Positions 7,677-16,900 of a stretch of DNA of 46,804 bases are shown here, one piece after another. The stretch is taken from positions 1 to 46,804 of the forward strand of contig JBOHUC010000005.1 of the NCBI GenBank assembly GCA_050733935.1. Reading direction: 5' to 3'. The position numbers and the translations under genes were made by a program. Under the pieces are notes generated by a model. That model was not told where the DNA came from and did not search any database. It saw nothing but the letters and a program-made list of their open reading frames with translations. The stretch comes from JBOHUC01 sp050733935. Its GTDB lineage: Bacteria > Eisenbacteria > RBG-16-71-46 > DASYSL01. The stretch's first letter is position 1. Every line of letters begins with the position of its first letter.

Positions 7677-8315
7677 CTAGGACCCGCTCGGTGGAGCGGA
7701 CCCGGCCGATCCTGGGGGTGGTCCTTTCGGCGCGTCCCACGCGGGGGGTGCAGGGATCGGAACCACCGCACCGGTGGCGGTCTTTCCGGGGGGGACGATC
7801 GCCGGGTTCTTGTGGCTCACGGCCGGAAGGCTCTTGAGATAAGCCGCGAGCGCGTACGCGTCCTCGTCGGTCATGTGCCCGTAGTTCGGCCACGGCATGG
7901 GCGGAAGGAGGGGCGATCCGTCCGGGCGCTGCCCGGTCCGCACCGCCTTCACGATGTCGTCCTCGCTCCAGGCACCGATGCCGGTCTCCATGTCGGGAGT
8001 GAGGTTCCGCGCGTAGCTCACGCCCCACGGTCCGGCCCAGCCGAGCTCGCTCCCCGCGAGCGAGCGTGACTCGTCGGGCGCGCCGTAGAGCGTGCCGGGC
8101 GTGTGACAATCCCCGCATCCTGCGATCGTCGCAACGTACTTGCCGCGCGCGATCTTTTCCTCGGCCGTCATCTGCGCGGGAGTGGCGCTCGATCCCGCCG
8201 GGCCGCCGGCTCCCCCGTTCCCCTCGGTGCGCGCGCACGAGAGCGCGAACACGCCGCCGGCCAGCACGATGGCCGTCCATCCTGCGGCCCACCACATCCC
8301 CGAACGGACACGCAT
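7677..8315 (-). CDS. c-type cytochrome, probable lipoprotein
   Basis: A 212-residue mono-heme cytochrome c. The heme motif CGDCH follows KIARGKYVATIAG (about 67-71). The axial methionine may be in LLPPMPWPNYGHMTDEDAYALAAYL (about 136-160, given here in parts: PPMPWPNYGHM then TDEDAYALAAYLKSLP), the typical class I cytochrome C-terminal helix. The N-terminus has a hydrophobic segment ending in FALSC, a plausible lipobox, so the protein may be anchored in the membrane facing the periplasm. The last 40 residues are proline/glycine/serine-rich. AGGAGG lies 5 bases before the ATG. It diverges from the S33 hydrolase. Likely an electron carrier; its redox partner is not in the window, unless the copper protein nearby plays that part. 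Confidence 0.85.
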   Translation of the reverse strand: MRVRSGMWWAAGWTAIVLAGGVFALSCARTEGNGGAGGPAGSSATPAQMTAEEKIARGKYVATIAGCGDCHTPGTLYGAPDESRSLAGSELGWAGPWGVSYARNLTPDMETGIGAWSEDDIVKAVRTGQRPDGSPLLPPMPWPNYGHMTDEDAYALAAYLKSLPAVSHKNPAIVPPGKTATGAVVPIPAPPAWDAPKGPPPGSAGSAPPSGS

Positions 8316-8377
8316 GCGAACCTCCTATCCCGTGGTAGCGGTTCTCCCGCTCAAATGCGTCGGGTACCATAGCACGC

Positions 8378-9487
8378 ATGAAACGCACCGTGCCACGGGC
8401 CCCACGGGCGCGGCCGTCGCCGGGGACGATCGTCACCCGGCTCCCGGTCCTTACGGTCCCCGCAGCCTTTCTCCTCTCTGCGACTGTCGGACCGCTCGCG
8501 CCTGGTTCGGGCTTCTCCGCACCCTCCGACACGGGAATCGCCGTGACGCATGCGCCGCTCGTGCGCGGACACTGGGCCGTCACCGAAGACAGCGTGAGGA
8601 TCTGGTACGAGACCGAGGGGGAGGGCGTGCCGATCTTCCTCGTTCCGGGCGGACCCGGGGGATCGCATCACACGTTTCATCTCACGCATCACGTGCTCGC
8701 GCGCTGCGGGCAGCTCGTCTACATCGACAACCGGGGACGCGGTTCCTCGGAGCGCGGCCACGGAGCCGAGCCGTACTCGCTCGAGAACGACGTGCGCGAT
8801 CTCGAAGCCGTGCGCCTCGCGCTCGGCGCCGAGCGGATCGCCGTGTACGGCCGCTCCTACGGCGGCATGGTGGCACTCGGTTACGCACTCGCGCATCCCG
8901 GGCGCGTCCAGGCTCTCGTCGTGAGCAACACGCTCGACGGCGCGTCGTCGTGGCAGGAGTACAACATCGACGGCGTGAAACGCTTCTTGAAGACCCACTA
9001 CCCCGATCGCTGGGACGAAATCCAGCGCCGACGCGGTGCCGGGCTCCGCTCCTCGGACGACACGCTCGCGACGCTCTTCTTCCCGCTGGGCGAGCTCTAC
9101 AACTTCTCGCCCTCGAGCGACTCCCTGTTCCGCGCGCAAACGCGCCCGTTCCGCGATCCGGCCGCGGCCTCGCACAATCCGGATGTCTACGCCGCGATGG
9201 TCGGGCTCGACCCCGAGTGGGTGATCGACGGCACGCTCGGACGGGTCGAGCTCGTGGATCGCATCGGCGCGCTCGAACTCCCCGTGCTCGTGCTCGCGGG
9301 GCGGTACGATCGCATCACGCCGCCGGTCGTTCAGCGGAAGATCTCGCAGGCGATTCCGGGCGCGCGTCTCGTCGTCTTCGAGCGCAGCGGACATCGCCCG
9401 GAGTTCGAGGAAGCCTCACGATGGTCCCGCGTCGTCACTGAATTCCTCTCCGGCCATCTCTCCCTTCCGAATGAGGGCTCACAATGA
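8378..9487 (+). CDS. Alpha/beta hydrolase, proline iminopeptidase-like (peptidase family S33)
   Basis: A 369-residue alpha/beta hydrolase. The oxyanion-hole motif VPGGPGGSHH (89-98), characteristic of S33 prolyl aminopeptidases, is followed by IDNRGRGSS, the nucleophile elbow GRSYGG with S160, the acid D311 (LAGRYDRITPP) and the base H339 (RSGHRPEFEE). An N-terminal hydrophobic stretch (about 22-45) may be a signal peptide or anchor, unlike cytoplasmic family members. S33 enzymes release N-terminal proline from peptides, but other substrates are possible. No ribosome site is visible; a TACCAT hexamer ends 7 bases before the ATG, suggesting a leaderless transcript. Its stop overlaps the next gene's ATG by 4 bases (ATGA). 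Confidence 0.85.
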   Translation: MKRTVPRAPRARPSPGTIVTRLPVLTVPAAFLLSATVGPLAPGSGFSAPSDTGIAVTHAPLVRGHWAVTEDSVRIWYETEGEGVPIFLVPGGPGGSHHTFHLTHHVLARCGQLVYIDNRGRGSSERGHGAEPYSLENDVRDLEAVRLALGAERIAVYGRSYGGMVALGYALAHPGRVQALVVSNTLDGASSWQEYNIDGVKRFLKTHYPDRWDEIQRRRGAGLRSSDDTLATLFFPLGELYNFSPSSDSLFRAQTRPFRDPAAASHNPDVYAAMVGLDPEWVIDGTLGRVELVDRIGALELPVLVLAGRYDRITPPVVQRKISQAIPGARLVVFERSGHRPEFEEASRWSRVVTEFLSGHLSLPNEGSQ

Positions 9488-10359
9488 CCCCGCTTGCTCG
9501 ATTCCTCTCCCTTGTCGCAGCCGTCATGGCCGTCATGGCCGTCGCAGGAGGCGCGGCCCTCTTCACCGTCCGACCGCTCGTGGCCCCACGCGATGCACGA
9601 TCCGAAAGCGCAACCTCGCCGCACACAAGTCAGACCCACGCCGGACACGCGATGACCGAGGAGAAGATGGATGCCTGGGTGCGCGACTGGTTCACGCATC
9701 ACCCCCGCGTCGGGGGCGGGCCCGCCACGCTCGGGGCGGCCTACGCGGATACGTTCTTCGCGGCGGGCTTCGACTTCAACGCGGACACGAATCCGAGCGA
9801 CGTCGATACCGTGACGATCACGGTCGGAGACTCGATCCTGTGGCGCCGGAGCAACGGCTCCCACACGGTGACGAGCGGCACCGGATCCTCGGATCCCCAG
9901 GTCGGCCTCCTGTTCGACCGGGACCTGAACAGCTTTTCGACCACGTTCGCTTACGTGTTCGACAAGGAGGGGACGTTCCCGTTCTTCTGCCGCCCGCACG
10001 AGCCGGACAACATGCGCGGCGTGGTCATCGTCGAGGCGCCCACAGGCGTGGGCGTCGAGCCGATCGCAGGCGAGCCCGGCGCGATCGGGTTCCTCGGACC
10101 GCCGGTTCCGAACCCGGCCCGGTCGGTCGTGACCGTGCGCTTCGCGCTCGCGACGACGGGTCACGCGCGACTCAAGGTCGTGGACGCCACAGGACGGCGC
10201 GTCGCCGTGCTCCTCGACGAGCCGCTCGAGGCGGGTGCGTACGTGGCGCGCTGGGATCGGAAGTCGGAATCGGGCGGCCGGGCGGCGGCCGGAGTCTATT
10301 TCCTGGCGCTCGAGATTCCGGGGAAGTCCGCGCGAGAGAAGCTCGTCATCGCGGATTGA
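9484..10359 (+). CDS. Secreted blue-copper (plastocyanin-like) protein with FlgD-like C-terminal sorting domain
   Basis: A 291-residue protein in three parts. Residues 1-35 hold a hydrophobic signal or anchor. Residues about 85-185 form a cupredoxin domain: DTVTITVGDSILWRRSN, then the copper ligands H127 (GSHTV), C169 and H172 (FFCRPHE), and M177. This is a complete type 1 copper site. Residues about 203-291 form the FlgD-like sorting domain: PVPNPARS, LKVVDATGRRVAVLL, GAYVARWD and AAAGVYFLALE. The fusion points to an electron-transfer protein exported and fixed at the cell surface. It is translationally coupled to the S33 hydrolase (4-base overlap) and lies 1.2 kb from a cytochrome c gene. 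Its 3' end overlaps the convergent gene by 14 bases. Confidence 0.85.
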   Translation: MTPLARFLSLVAAVMAVMAVAGGAALFTVRPLVAPRDARSESATSPHTSQTHAGHAMTEEKMDAWVRDWFTHHPRVGGGPATLGAAYADTFFAAGFDFNADTNPSDVDTVTITVGDSILWRRSNGSHTVTSGTGSSDPQVGLLFDRDLNSFSTTFAYVFDKEGTFPFFCRPHEPDNMRGVVIVEAPTGVGVEPIAGEPGAIGFLGPPVPNPARSVVTVRFALATTGHARLKVVDATGRRVAVLLDEPLEAGAYVARWDRKSESGGRAAAGVYFLALEIPGKSAREKLVIAD

Positions 10360-10957
10360 GCGTGGGAGCAGGCTCGTCGGGCGCGGCGAGCGCGCGGTCC
10401 CGGTCGGGCGGGCGCGCGTCCATCGCCTTCTTCGCGCGCTCGAGCCATTTGTCTGCAGCTTTTTCGTAGACGCCCTGGGCGGCGTGGAATCCGGGATTCG
10501 ATTCGAGATCGCCGTCGCTCGCGAGGCCCCCGCGGATCGTGATCGCGGTGCGCGACGCCTCGAGCGGAACGATGTCCACCACGACGCGCGCCATCACACT
10601 CCCCAGGAACACGCGTGCGAGCAGATGCTTGAGCGGCTTCCAGCGCGAGATGATGCGCCCCTTCGACGTGTCCACCTGCTGGATCTGCCAGTGGTCTTTC
10701 TCGAGCTGGTCGATGGCGACGGGAAGCACTTCGCGCCACGGATAGGCGAGCGTGTCGCTCTTGGCGCCGGCGAAATGGACGCCGCGGCGCCCCTCCGATT
10801 CCACGCGGGTCTCGGGAGCGGGTGTGTCCCCACCCCACGCCGAAGCGGGATCCTCCCCCATCGCCGCGCCGAGCAGCAGGAGGAGAACCCTCAAAATACG
10901 GTGGGCGGCGCGGCGGCGGGGGCTCACCCTTCCGTCTTCGGCAGAATTCCCGGGCAT
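10346..10957 (-). CDS. Hypothetical exported protein
   Basis: A 203-residue protein I do not recognise. The frame is open to 11269, but the upstream part is arginine-rich and out of keeping with the rest. I chose the ATG at 10957 because a signal-peptide-like stretch follows it (RILRVLLLLLGAAMGEDPASA, about 22-42, positively charged before it). The mature part contains VAIDQLEKDHWQIQQVD, SKGRIISRWK and ARVVVDIVPLEASRTAITI, a pattern reminiscent of the repeated domains of BamC-like or DUF4410-type periplasmic proteins, but this is weak. The C-terminus is charged and helical. It converges with the copper-protein gene, overlapping it by 14 bases. Confidence 0.5.
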   Translation of the reverse strand: MPGNSAEDGRVSPRRRAAHRILRVLLLLLGAAMGEDPASAWGGDTPAPETRVESEGRRGVHFAGAKSDTLAYPWREVLPVAIDQLEKDHWQIQQVDTSKGRIISRWKPLKHLLARVFLGSVMARVVVDIVPLEASRTAITIRGGLASDGDLESNPGFHAAQGVYEKAADKWLERAKKAMDARPPDRDRALAAPDEPAPTLNPR

Positions 10958-11010
10958 CTGCACTGCGGTACCCCCGCAGCCGCCTGCGGGTTCCCCGACC
11001 CGGCTAACCC

Positions 11011-13758
11011 TCAGCGCACGCGCACGAAGGTTCGAGTCGCGCGGGCGTCTCCCGCCCGAACTTCGAGGAAATAGCGTCCGCTCCCCGCGGAACGTCCCGC
11101 TTCGTCGCGGCCGTCCCACACGAGGCGCGAGGACCCGGCCGGACGAAGCGTCTCGTCCGTCACGACCCGAACGAGCCGCCCGGACGCGTCGAGAACGCGG
11201 GCCCGGACGGGCGAGGGTTGCGAGAGATCGAGCGCAAATGAAACCGACGCGCGCGACGGACTCGGCCACGCGGCGCCGAGCGCGAACGTGCCGCCGCGCG
11301 GCCCGCCGGGCACGGCCACGGCCGACTGCGGGACGGCGATGAGCTCGAAGTCGTCGATCCCCGCTTCAATGAGGGATCCGGCTCCCAGGTCCTCGGCGAG
11401 AAAGCGGAAGCGGAGCTGATTCACGGTTCCGAAGCGCGCGAGCAGATCGTCCGTGACGAGCTGCCAGGTCTCTGCGCCCGTGGTCGTCGACTCGAGCGTC
11501 TGCCACACGGTTCCGCCGTCGTTCGAGACTTCGACGCGCCACGTGTCGTCCACCGCGGCGCCGAGCCCGTTCGAATACCAGCGGCGGAAGCGCACGCCGA
11601 CGCTCGAGTACGGAGCGCCCGCGGAGAGATCGAACACCGGCGAGACGAGCGTCGTCCGTCCGCCGTCCACGTCCGCTTCGCCGGCCGCGCCCCCCGGCGT
11701 GCCGTTCGCGGTGACGAAGCACGTGGTTCCCGGTGGAATCGTGAAGTCCTCGCCCGGCTGCGCGACCGTCCCGAGCGGAACGACCCGCGTCCACAGGCCG
11801 CTTGTCGCGGCATCGCCGGGTGCGCCCACCGTCCACCCGCCCGCGCTCTCGAACGGCTCGAACACGGTCACGACGTCGTACGCGTGGAACGCTCCGGCGA
11901 TTCCCGGCGCCGACGCCGGATCGCCGAGCAGGCTCTGCGCCTCGATCCGGTATTCGACGTGGGAGCCCACGGGCTGCGCCGGAATGGACGCCTCGTACTC
12001 GTCGGGATTGCCGGTCGGCGTCATGGAGAGAGCCGAAAGCGATCCGCCGTCCACGCGGTACGACAGCGTGACCGAAGACGGATTGGGCGTACCGGTTCCC
12101 GGCACCACGCGCGTGCGGATCAAGTACGGCGAAACGGTCTCGATCGTGTCCCAGACGCGCTGGTGCTCGACGAAGATCGGAGCGACGGCGCGCGCGGAGA
12201 ACGTGTAAGCCGCGGCCGCTCCCGAGGTCGTCGGGTTTCCGATCACGAGCGCCGCGTACTGGAGGTTCGCGTAGTCCGCTCCGGGAACGAGAAGCGTGCC
12301 CGCGCCACTGACGAGCGGCATCGGAACGCGCGTCACGTTGCCCGCAAGATCCTTGAGGATGACCGAGACCCGCCAGGCCACGGCGACGGCGCCGTTGAAC
12401 GTGAATTCCGGCTGACCCGAGAGCGCGCCGTCCCCGTTCGTGATGAGCCGGATGTTGGCCGCGAGGTGCGCGACTGAGCCGGGCGTGGTCGCGACCGGCA
12501 GGGTCGCGTGGCTCGAGGTCACGGGGACGGTCGGGTAGCCCGGCGCTTCTCCGTAACCGTACGCATTCGTTCCCGCGCGTGTGCCCGAGGCGAAGTTCCA
12601 GGTGACGTACTCGCCCCACGCGTCCGGAAGAGTCGAACCCGAGAGCTGAATCGTCATGTCGTAAGTGAACATGACGGGCTCGCCGGGATTGCTCTGCCGA
12701 CGGATCCAGAAGTCGCGCATGTGCGCGAGGCCGAACTTCTCCGTCTGGTAGAGCTGCCAGTTGCAGTCCTCGTACGACCCCGTGCTTCCGAACGCGTCCA
12801 CGTCGAGCGGCGTCTGCGGCTCGGTGAACGGCGACGCGGGACCGCTGATGTAGTTGTAGTAGTCGTTCACGTTGTCGTAGACGATGTCCTCCATCCACGT
12901 CGCATCGAGCTCGAGCCATCCGCCTTCCGACCAGAGGGAGTACGTGCGTTGGATCGCGTGCTTGTACTCGTGCGCGCCGGTCACCCGGAGCGCGCCGAGG
13001 ACGGGTCCGTCCGGATCGTCGTTCGGCGGGAAGCCGATGTAGTTGTTGTGGAGCACGATGCGGGTCCGCGCCCCGGAGGTCACGGTCGTGAATCCGTAAG
13101 CCCCCTGCGCCTGGAACTGGACCAGGTACTTCCCGTTGTAGAGCGTCGTGCTCGAGCCGGGGGCCGCGTTGTAGCCGAGGGTGATGACCGCGGTCTGCCA
13201 CGAGGTTTCCATGGTCGCAGCAGTTGCCTCGACGAAGTCGGGAACGCCGTTCGCCGGAGCGACGTCCAGGAGCGGAACGACGTTCGGGCCGGTCGTGTTG
13301 TACTCGATCCAGAAGTGCGTCGTCTCGTGCACCAGGAGCACGTTCGGAGCCGGTCCGCCGGACGATGTGGTCGAGAGCCCGCCACCGGTGACGTAACGGT
13401 CGTAGAGGGCCCGCCCTCCCTCGTCCAGGCGATCGAGGTTCTGCCTCAGGTCCTCGATCACGAGCGTCGCGCAGCGCGCCGGGCGGTTACCGTCGAGCGA
13501 ATACGCGGCGTCCATGTGGCCGCGCTCGAACAGGAAGAGGAGCTTCTGCCGGCCTGCGGCCGCGTACGTCATCTCCCCCCGTTCGACCGCGGCGTCGAGC
13601 GCCGCGAGGCTCGCGGAGCCCTCGTCCGCCGGAAGTCCGGAGGCCGCTGGATGCGCGTTCGAGACGCGGGCCGGGGAAGCGAGGACTAGCACGAGCGCAA
13701 GTCCCGGAAGGAGCGCATAGCTGGCGCGACGCAAGGAAGGGGCGGCATGGAAGGTCAT
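11011..13758 (-). CDS. Secreted MXAN_6640-type zinc metalloprotease with FlgD-like C-terminal sorting domain
   Basis: A 915-residue secreted protein. A signal peptide covers about 1-35. The catalytic region (about 135-420) contains TGAHEYKHAIQ, an HExxH zinc motif at H263-H267, followed by EGGWLELDATWMED, the arrangement of MXAN_6640-family putative metalloproteases. Beta-rich Ig-like regions follow (about 440-640), then a MAM/jelly-roll-like segment (FEPFESAGGWTVG to AGIDDFELIAVP, about 650-830) such as binds carbohydrate or peptide. The final 80 residues are the sorting domain: AWPSPSRASVSF, VRARVLDASGRLVRVV, RLVWDGRD and GSGRYFLEV. GGAGAG lies 8 bases before the ATG. It diverges from the S8 protease with a 218-base shared upstream region. 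Its substrate is unknown. Confidence 0.85.
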   Translation of the reverse strand: MTFHAAPSLRRASYALLPGLALVLVLASPARVSNAHPAASGLPADEGSASLAALDAAVERGEMTYAAAGRQKLLFLFERGHMDAAYSLDGNRPARCATLVIEDLRQNLDRLDEGGRALYDRYVTGGGLSTTSSGGPAPNVLLVHETTHFWIEYNTTGPNVVPLLDVAPANGVPDFVEATAATMETSWQTAVITLGYNAAPGSSTTLYNGKYLVQFQAQGAYGFTTVTSGARTRIVLHNNYIGFPPNDDPDGPVLGALRVTGAHEYKHAIQRTYSLWSEGGWLELDATWMEDIVYDNVNDYYNYISGPASPFTEPQTPLDVDAFGSTGSYEDCNWQLYQTEKFGLAHMRDFWIRRQSNPGEPVMFTYDMTIQLSGSTLPDAWGEYVTWNFASGTRAGTNAYGYGEAPGYPTVPVTSSHATLPVATTPGSVAHLAANIRLITNGDGALSGQPEFTFNGAVAVAWRVSVILKDLAGNVTRVPMPLVSGAGTLLVPGADYANLQYAALVIGNPTTSGAAAAYTFSARAVAPIFVEHQRVWDTIETVSPYLIRTRVVPGTGTPNPSSVTLSYRVDGGSLSALSMTPTGNPDEYEASIPAQPVGSHVEYRIEAQSLLGDPASAPGIAGAFHAYDVVTVFEPFESAGGWTVGAPGDAATSGLWTRVVPLGTVAQPGEDFTIPPGTTCFVTANGTPGGAAGEADVDGGRTTLVSPVFDLSAGAPYSSVGVRFRRWYSNGLGAAVDDTWRVEVSNDGGTVWQTLESTTTGAETWQLVTDDLLARFGTVNQLRFRFLAEDLGAGSLIEAGIDDFELIAVPQSAVAVPGGPRGGTFALGAAWPSPSRASVSFALDLSQPSPVRARVLDASGRLVRVVTDETLRPAGSSRLVWDGRDEAGRSAGSGRYFLEVRAGDARATRTFVRVR

Positions 13759-13976
13759 GGCGGGGCTCTCCGTCGGATCTCGAATGGAAGGGGATGGCGC
13801 GCAGGAAGCCTAGCAGAGGGCTCTCCCGAAGGCCAGCCGTGTGCTAGACTTGCGCCGTTCTCTGCGCGCCGGGCTTGCCACCTCCTCCCCCGGAGCGGTG
13901 AAGGATTCATCCGTTCTCTACGTTCACTGTCGGTCCCCTCGGACCTCGATCGATCGACTCTGCACCGGGAGGCGTC

Positions 13977-16900
13977 ATGCACCCCCTCGAGCGCGCTCAA
14001 TGGCTCCGCCGCTTGGCCGGGCCGGTTCTCGCAAGCTTTCTCCTCCAACCGTTCGCTCTCGTAACACCGATCCTCGCCTCCGTTCGAATGGACGAGGCCG
14101 GGGACCCGGGCCGCGCGCGGCTCGTCGCACCCGCCGAAGGTGAGGCGATCGGTGCAGCGGCCGTGCGTTTCGCTTATGAACTCCCCACCGACACGAAGGA
14201 GGGCTGGATCGTCGTCTCCCGCCGGTCCTTCGATCCCTCGGGATGGCGCGAGCTCCCGACCGACCCTGACCTCACGCTCGTGCCCGCGACCGGCGAAGTC
14301 GTAAGCCTCGATCAGCTCGGGTTCGACGCGAGCCCGGCGGGCCCGATCTACTGGGCGGTTGTGAGCCGGGACGGAGGACCAGGCCGTCTGCACGCGAGCG
14401 AGGTCCGAACCTTCACCGCCCTCCCGCGCTTCACGAATCGGGTCGCGGCCTCGCCGTACCTCGTGGCCACCCGGCAGGGCCGGCTCGAAATGCTCGCGCC
14501 CGAGGGCGCCGGGAATCCGATCGCCGCGGCCGCTCCGCGGATTCGGCTCTCGGCCGGCTACGATTTCGCACCCGCCGAGGGCGAGCCGAACGTTCCGGTC
14601 GAGCTCTCGAGCGCGCGGCTTCCGATCGACGACGCCAGCGGCGACGGCCTCGCCTCCTACCTCGTCCAGTTCGCCACGCCTCCCTCGGACGAGGATCGCG
14701 CGCGCATCGCGCGCGCCGGCGGTGCGGTGTTCGCGTACATCCCGGATCAGGCGTACCTCGTGCGCATGCGTCCCGAAGCGCGGGATGGTTTCGAGAGCGA
14801 GACCGGCGCCGCGTGGATCGGCGACTACCAGCCCGCGTACAAGATGAGCCCGCTCCTTTCCGATCCGTCGATCGAGCGGACGGGCGCGTTCATGGCGCTC
14901 CTGTTCCCCGATGCCGAGCCGGCGGCGGCGCAGCAGGCGCTCACCGCGCGCGGCTGCACGATCGAGAACGTGAGCGACAACGGCGTCAACAAGCTCGTGC
15001 GCTTCCGCGCGAGCGAGGCGGCGCTCGTCCGCGCCGCGGGTCTCGGCGACGTCGCGTGGATCGAGCCCGTCGTTCCCAAGACCGTGCTCAATGACAATGC
15101 GCAGTGGGTCGTGCAGACGAACGTTCCGGCCGACCGGAAGATCTGGAACCAGGGCCTGCGCGGCCAGGGACAGGTCGTCATGACGTCCGACTCCGGCATC
15201 GACGTCACCCACAACATGTTCCGCGACCCCGCGGTCGCGATTCCCGGCTTCGGCGACTACACGACGCACCGGAAGATCATCGCCTACAAGATGGGCGGCA
15301 CGAGCTCCGCGATCGCGTTCGGCGACCACGGCGGCGCGAACTCCTATCACGGATCGCACACGGGCTGCACGATGGTCGGCTGGGACGACCCGGTCGCCGG
15401 CACTTCGATCCGCGACGGCATGGCGAAGGAAGCGAAGATCTACTTCATGGACCTCTCGGGGGCCTCGATCGCGAACTCGGTCGTGCCGTTCGACGATCTC
15501 AACGATCTCTTCCTGCCGCCCTACGTCGGAAACGCGGCCGGCGCGGCGCGCCTCTCGTCGAACTCCTGGGGCTCCGCCGTGAGCGGCGCGTACGACTTGA
15601 ACGCGATGCAGGTGGACCAGTTCGTCTACAACCATCCTGACTTCTACATCGCGTTCTCGAACGGCAACTCGGCCGGCGCGGGAACGGTGGGGAGCCCGGC
15701 GAGTGCGAAGAACCTCGCGGGCTCGGGCGGCACGCAGAACGGGCTCAACGCCGGCAACATCTACGCGTCGACGAGCCGCGGCCCGACGCAGGACGGCCGC
15801 CGGAAGCCGCTCTTCTGCACTCCCGGACAGTCGGTCGCATCCGCGAACGTGGGGCCGAGCAGCTTCGCGATCCTCTCCGGAACCTCGATGTCCTGCCCGA
15901 CGAGCACGGGCAACATGGCGCTCGTCCGCCAGTACTTCACGGAAGGCTGGTATCCGACCGGCGCCGCCACACCGTCGAACGCGTTCAGCCCGTCGGCCGC
16001 ACTCATGAAGGCGATGGCTGTGAACGCCGGCGACAACGGGGTCACGGGCTTCACGGCACCGGACAACAACGTGGGCTACGGGCGCCTGAAGATCGACAAC
16101 GTGCTCTACTTCCCAGGGGACACGCAGAAGCTCCTGGTGGTCGACAACACGGATGGTCTAGGGCAGGGACAGTTCATCGAGTATCAGGTGAACGTGATCG
16201 ACACCGCGGTTCCGCTCGAGGTGAGCCTGTGCTGGACGGACTATCCGGGCAACCCGACCGCACTCAATCAGCTCGTGAACAACCTCGATCTCACGGTCTC
16301 GAACGGCGCCACGGTGTACAAGGGCAACTACTTTGTCGGCGGAGGCGGTAATTCGGTCGTGGGCGGCACCTACGACAATCTGAACGTCGAGGAGAACGTG
16401 CGCGTTGCGGTCCCGGCAGCCGGCCTCTGGACGGTCCGGGTCGCAGCCCCCACCGTTCCCGTGGGCCCGCAGGGGTTCGGCCTCGTGGTCACAGGCGGCG
16501 TCGGAAACGGCGCTGGAACGCTCGCTCTCGACCGCGCGGAGTACGGCTCGGCGAGCACGGTCGAGATCCAGGTCGTGGACACGAACGCGCTGCCCACGCT
16601 CTCGGTTGAGGTGGCTTCGGACACGGAGCCGACGGGCGAAACGGTCATCCTCTCCGGCTCGAACGGCGTGTGGACGGGCTCGCTGCAGCTCGGCCCGACC
16701 GAGCCCCAGGCCGCCGACGGCGTCCTCTCGGTGTCGGACGGCGACGGACTCACCGCGACCTACGACGACCAGGCGCCGCTCGTCTCCCTCCTGGCCCAGG
16801 CGACGGTGAGCCTTGCGACTCCGGTCATCACGAACGTGAAAGCAACTTCGCAAGGAGCCGCCGGAACTCTCGTCACCTGGAACACGAATCGCAACGCAAC

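Noticed and set aside
13315..13329. HETTH (residues 144-148) in the MXAN_6640-type protease as a second HExxH zinc site
   Set aside because: It lies in the beta strand that opens the domain (VHETTHFWIEY). The later TGAHEYKHAIQ fits the family zinc helix much better.
13755..15635. A 626-codon open frame antisense to the S8 protease
   Set aside because: The sense strand encodes a protease with complete triad and domains. The antisense product is Arg/Glu/Asp/His-rich with no motifs, as GC-rich antisense frames usually are.
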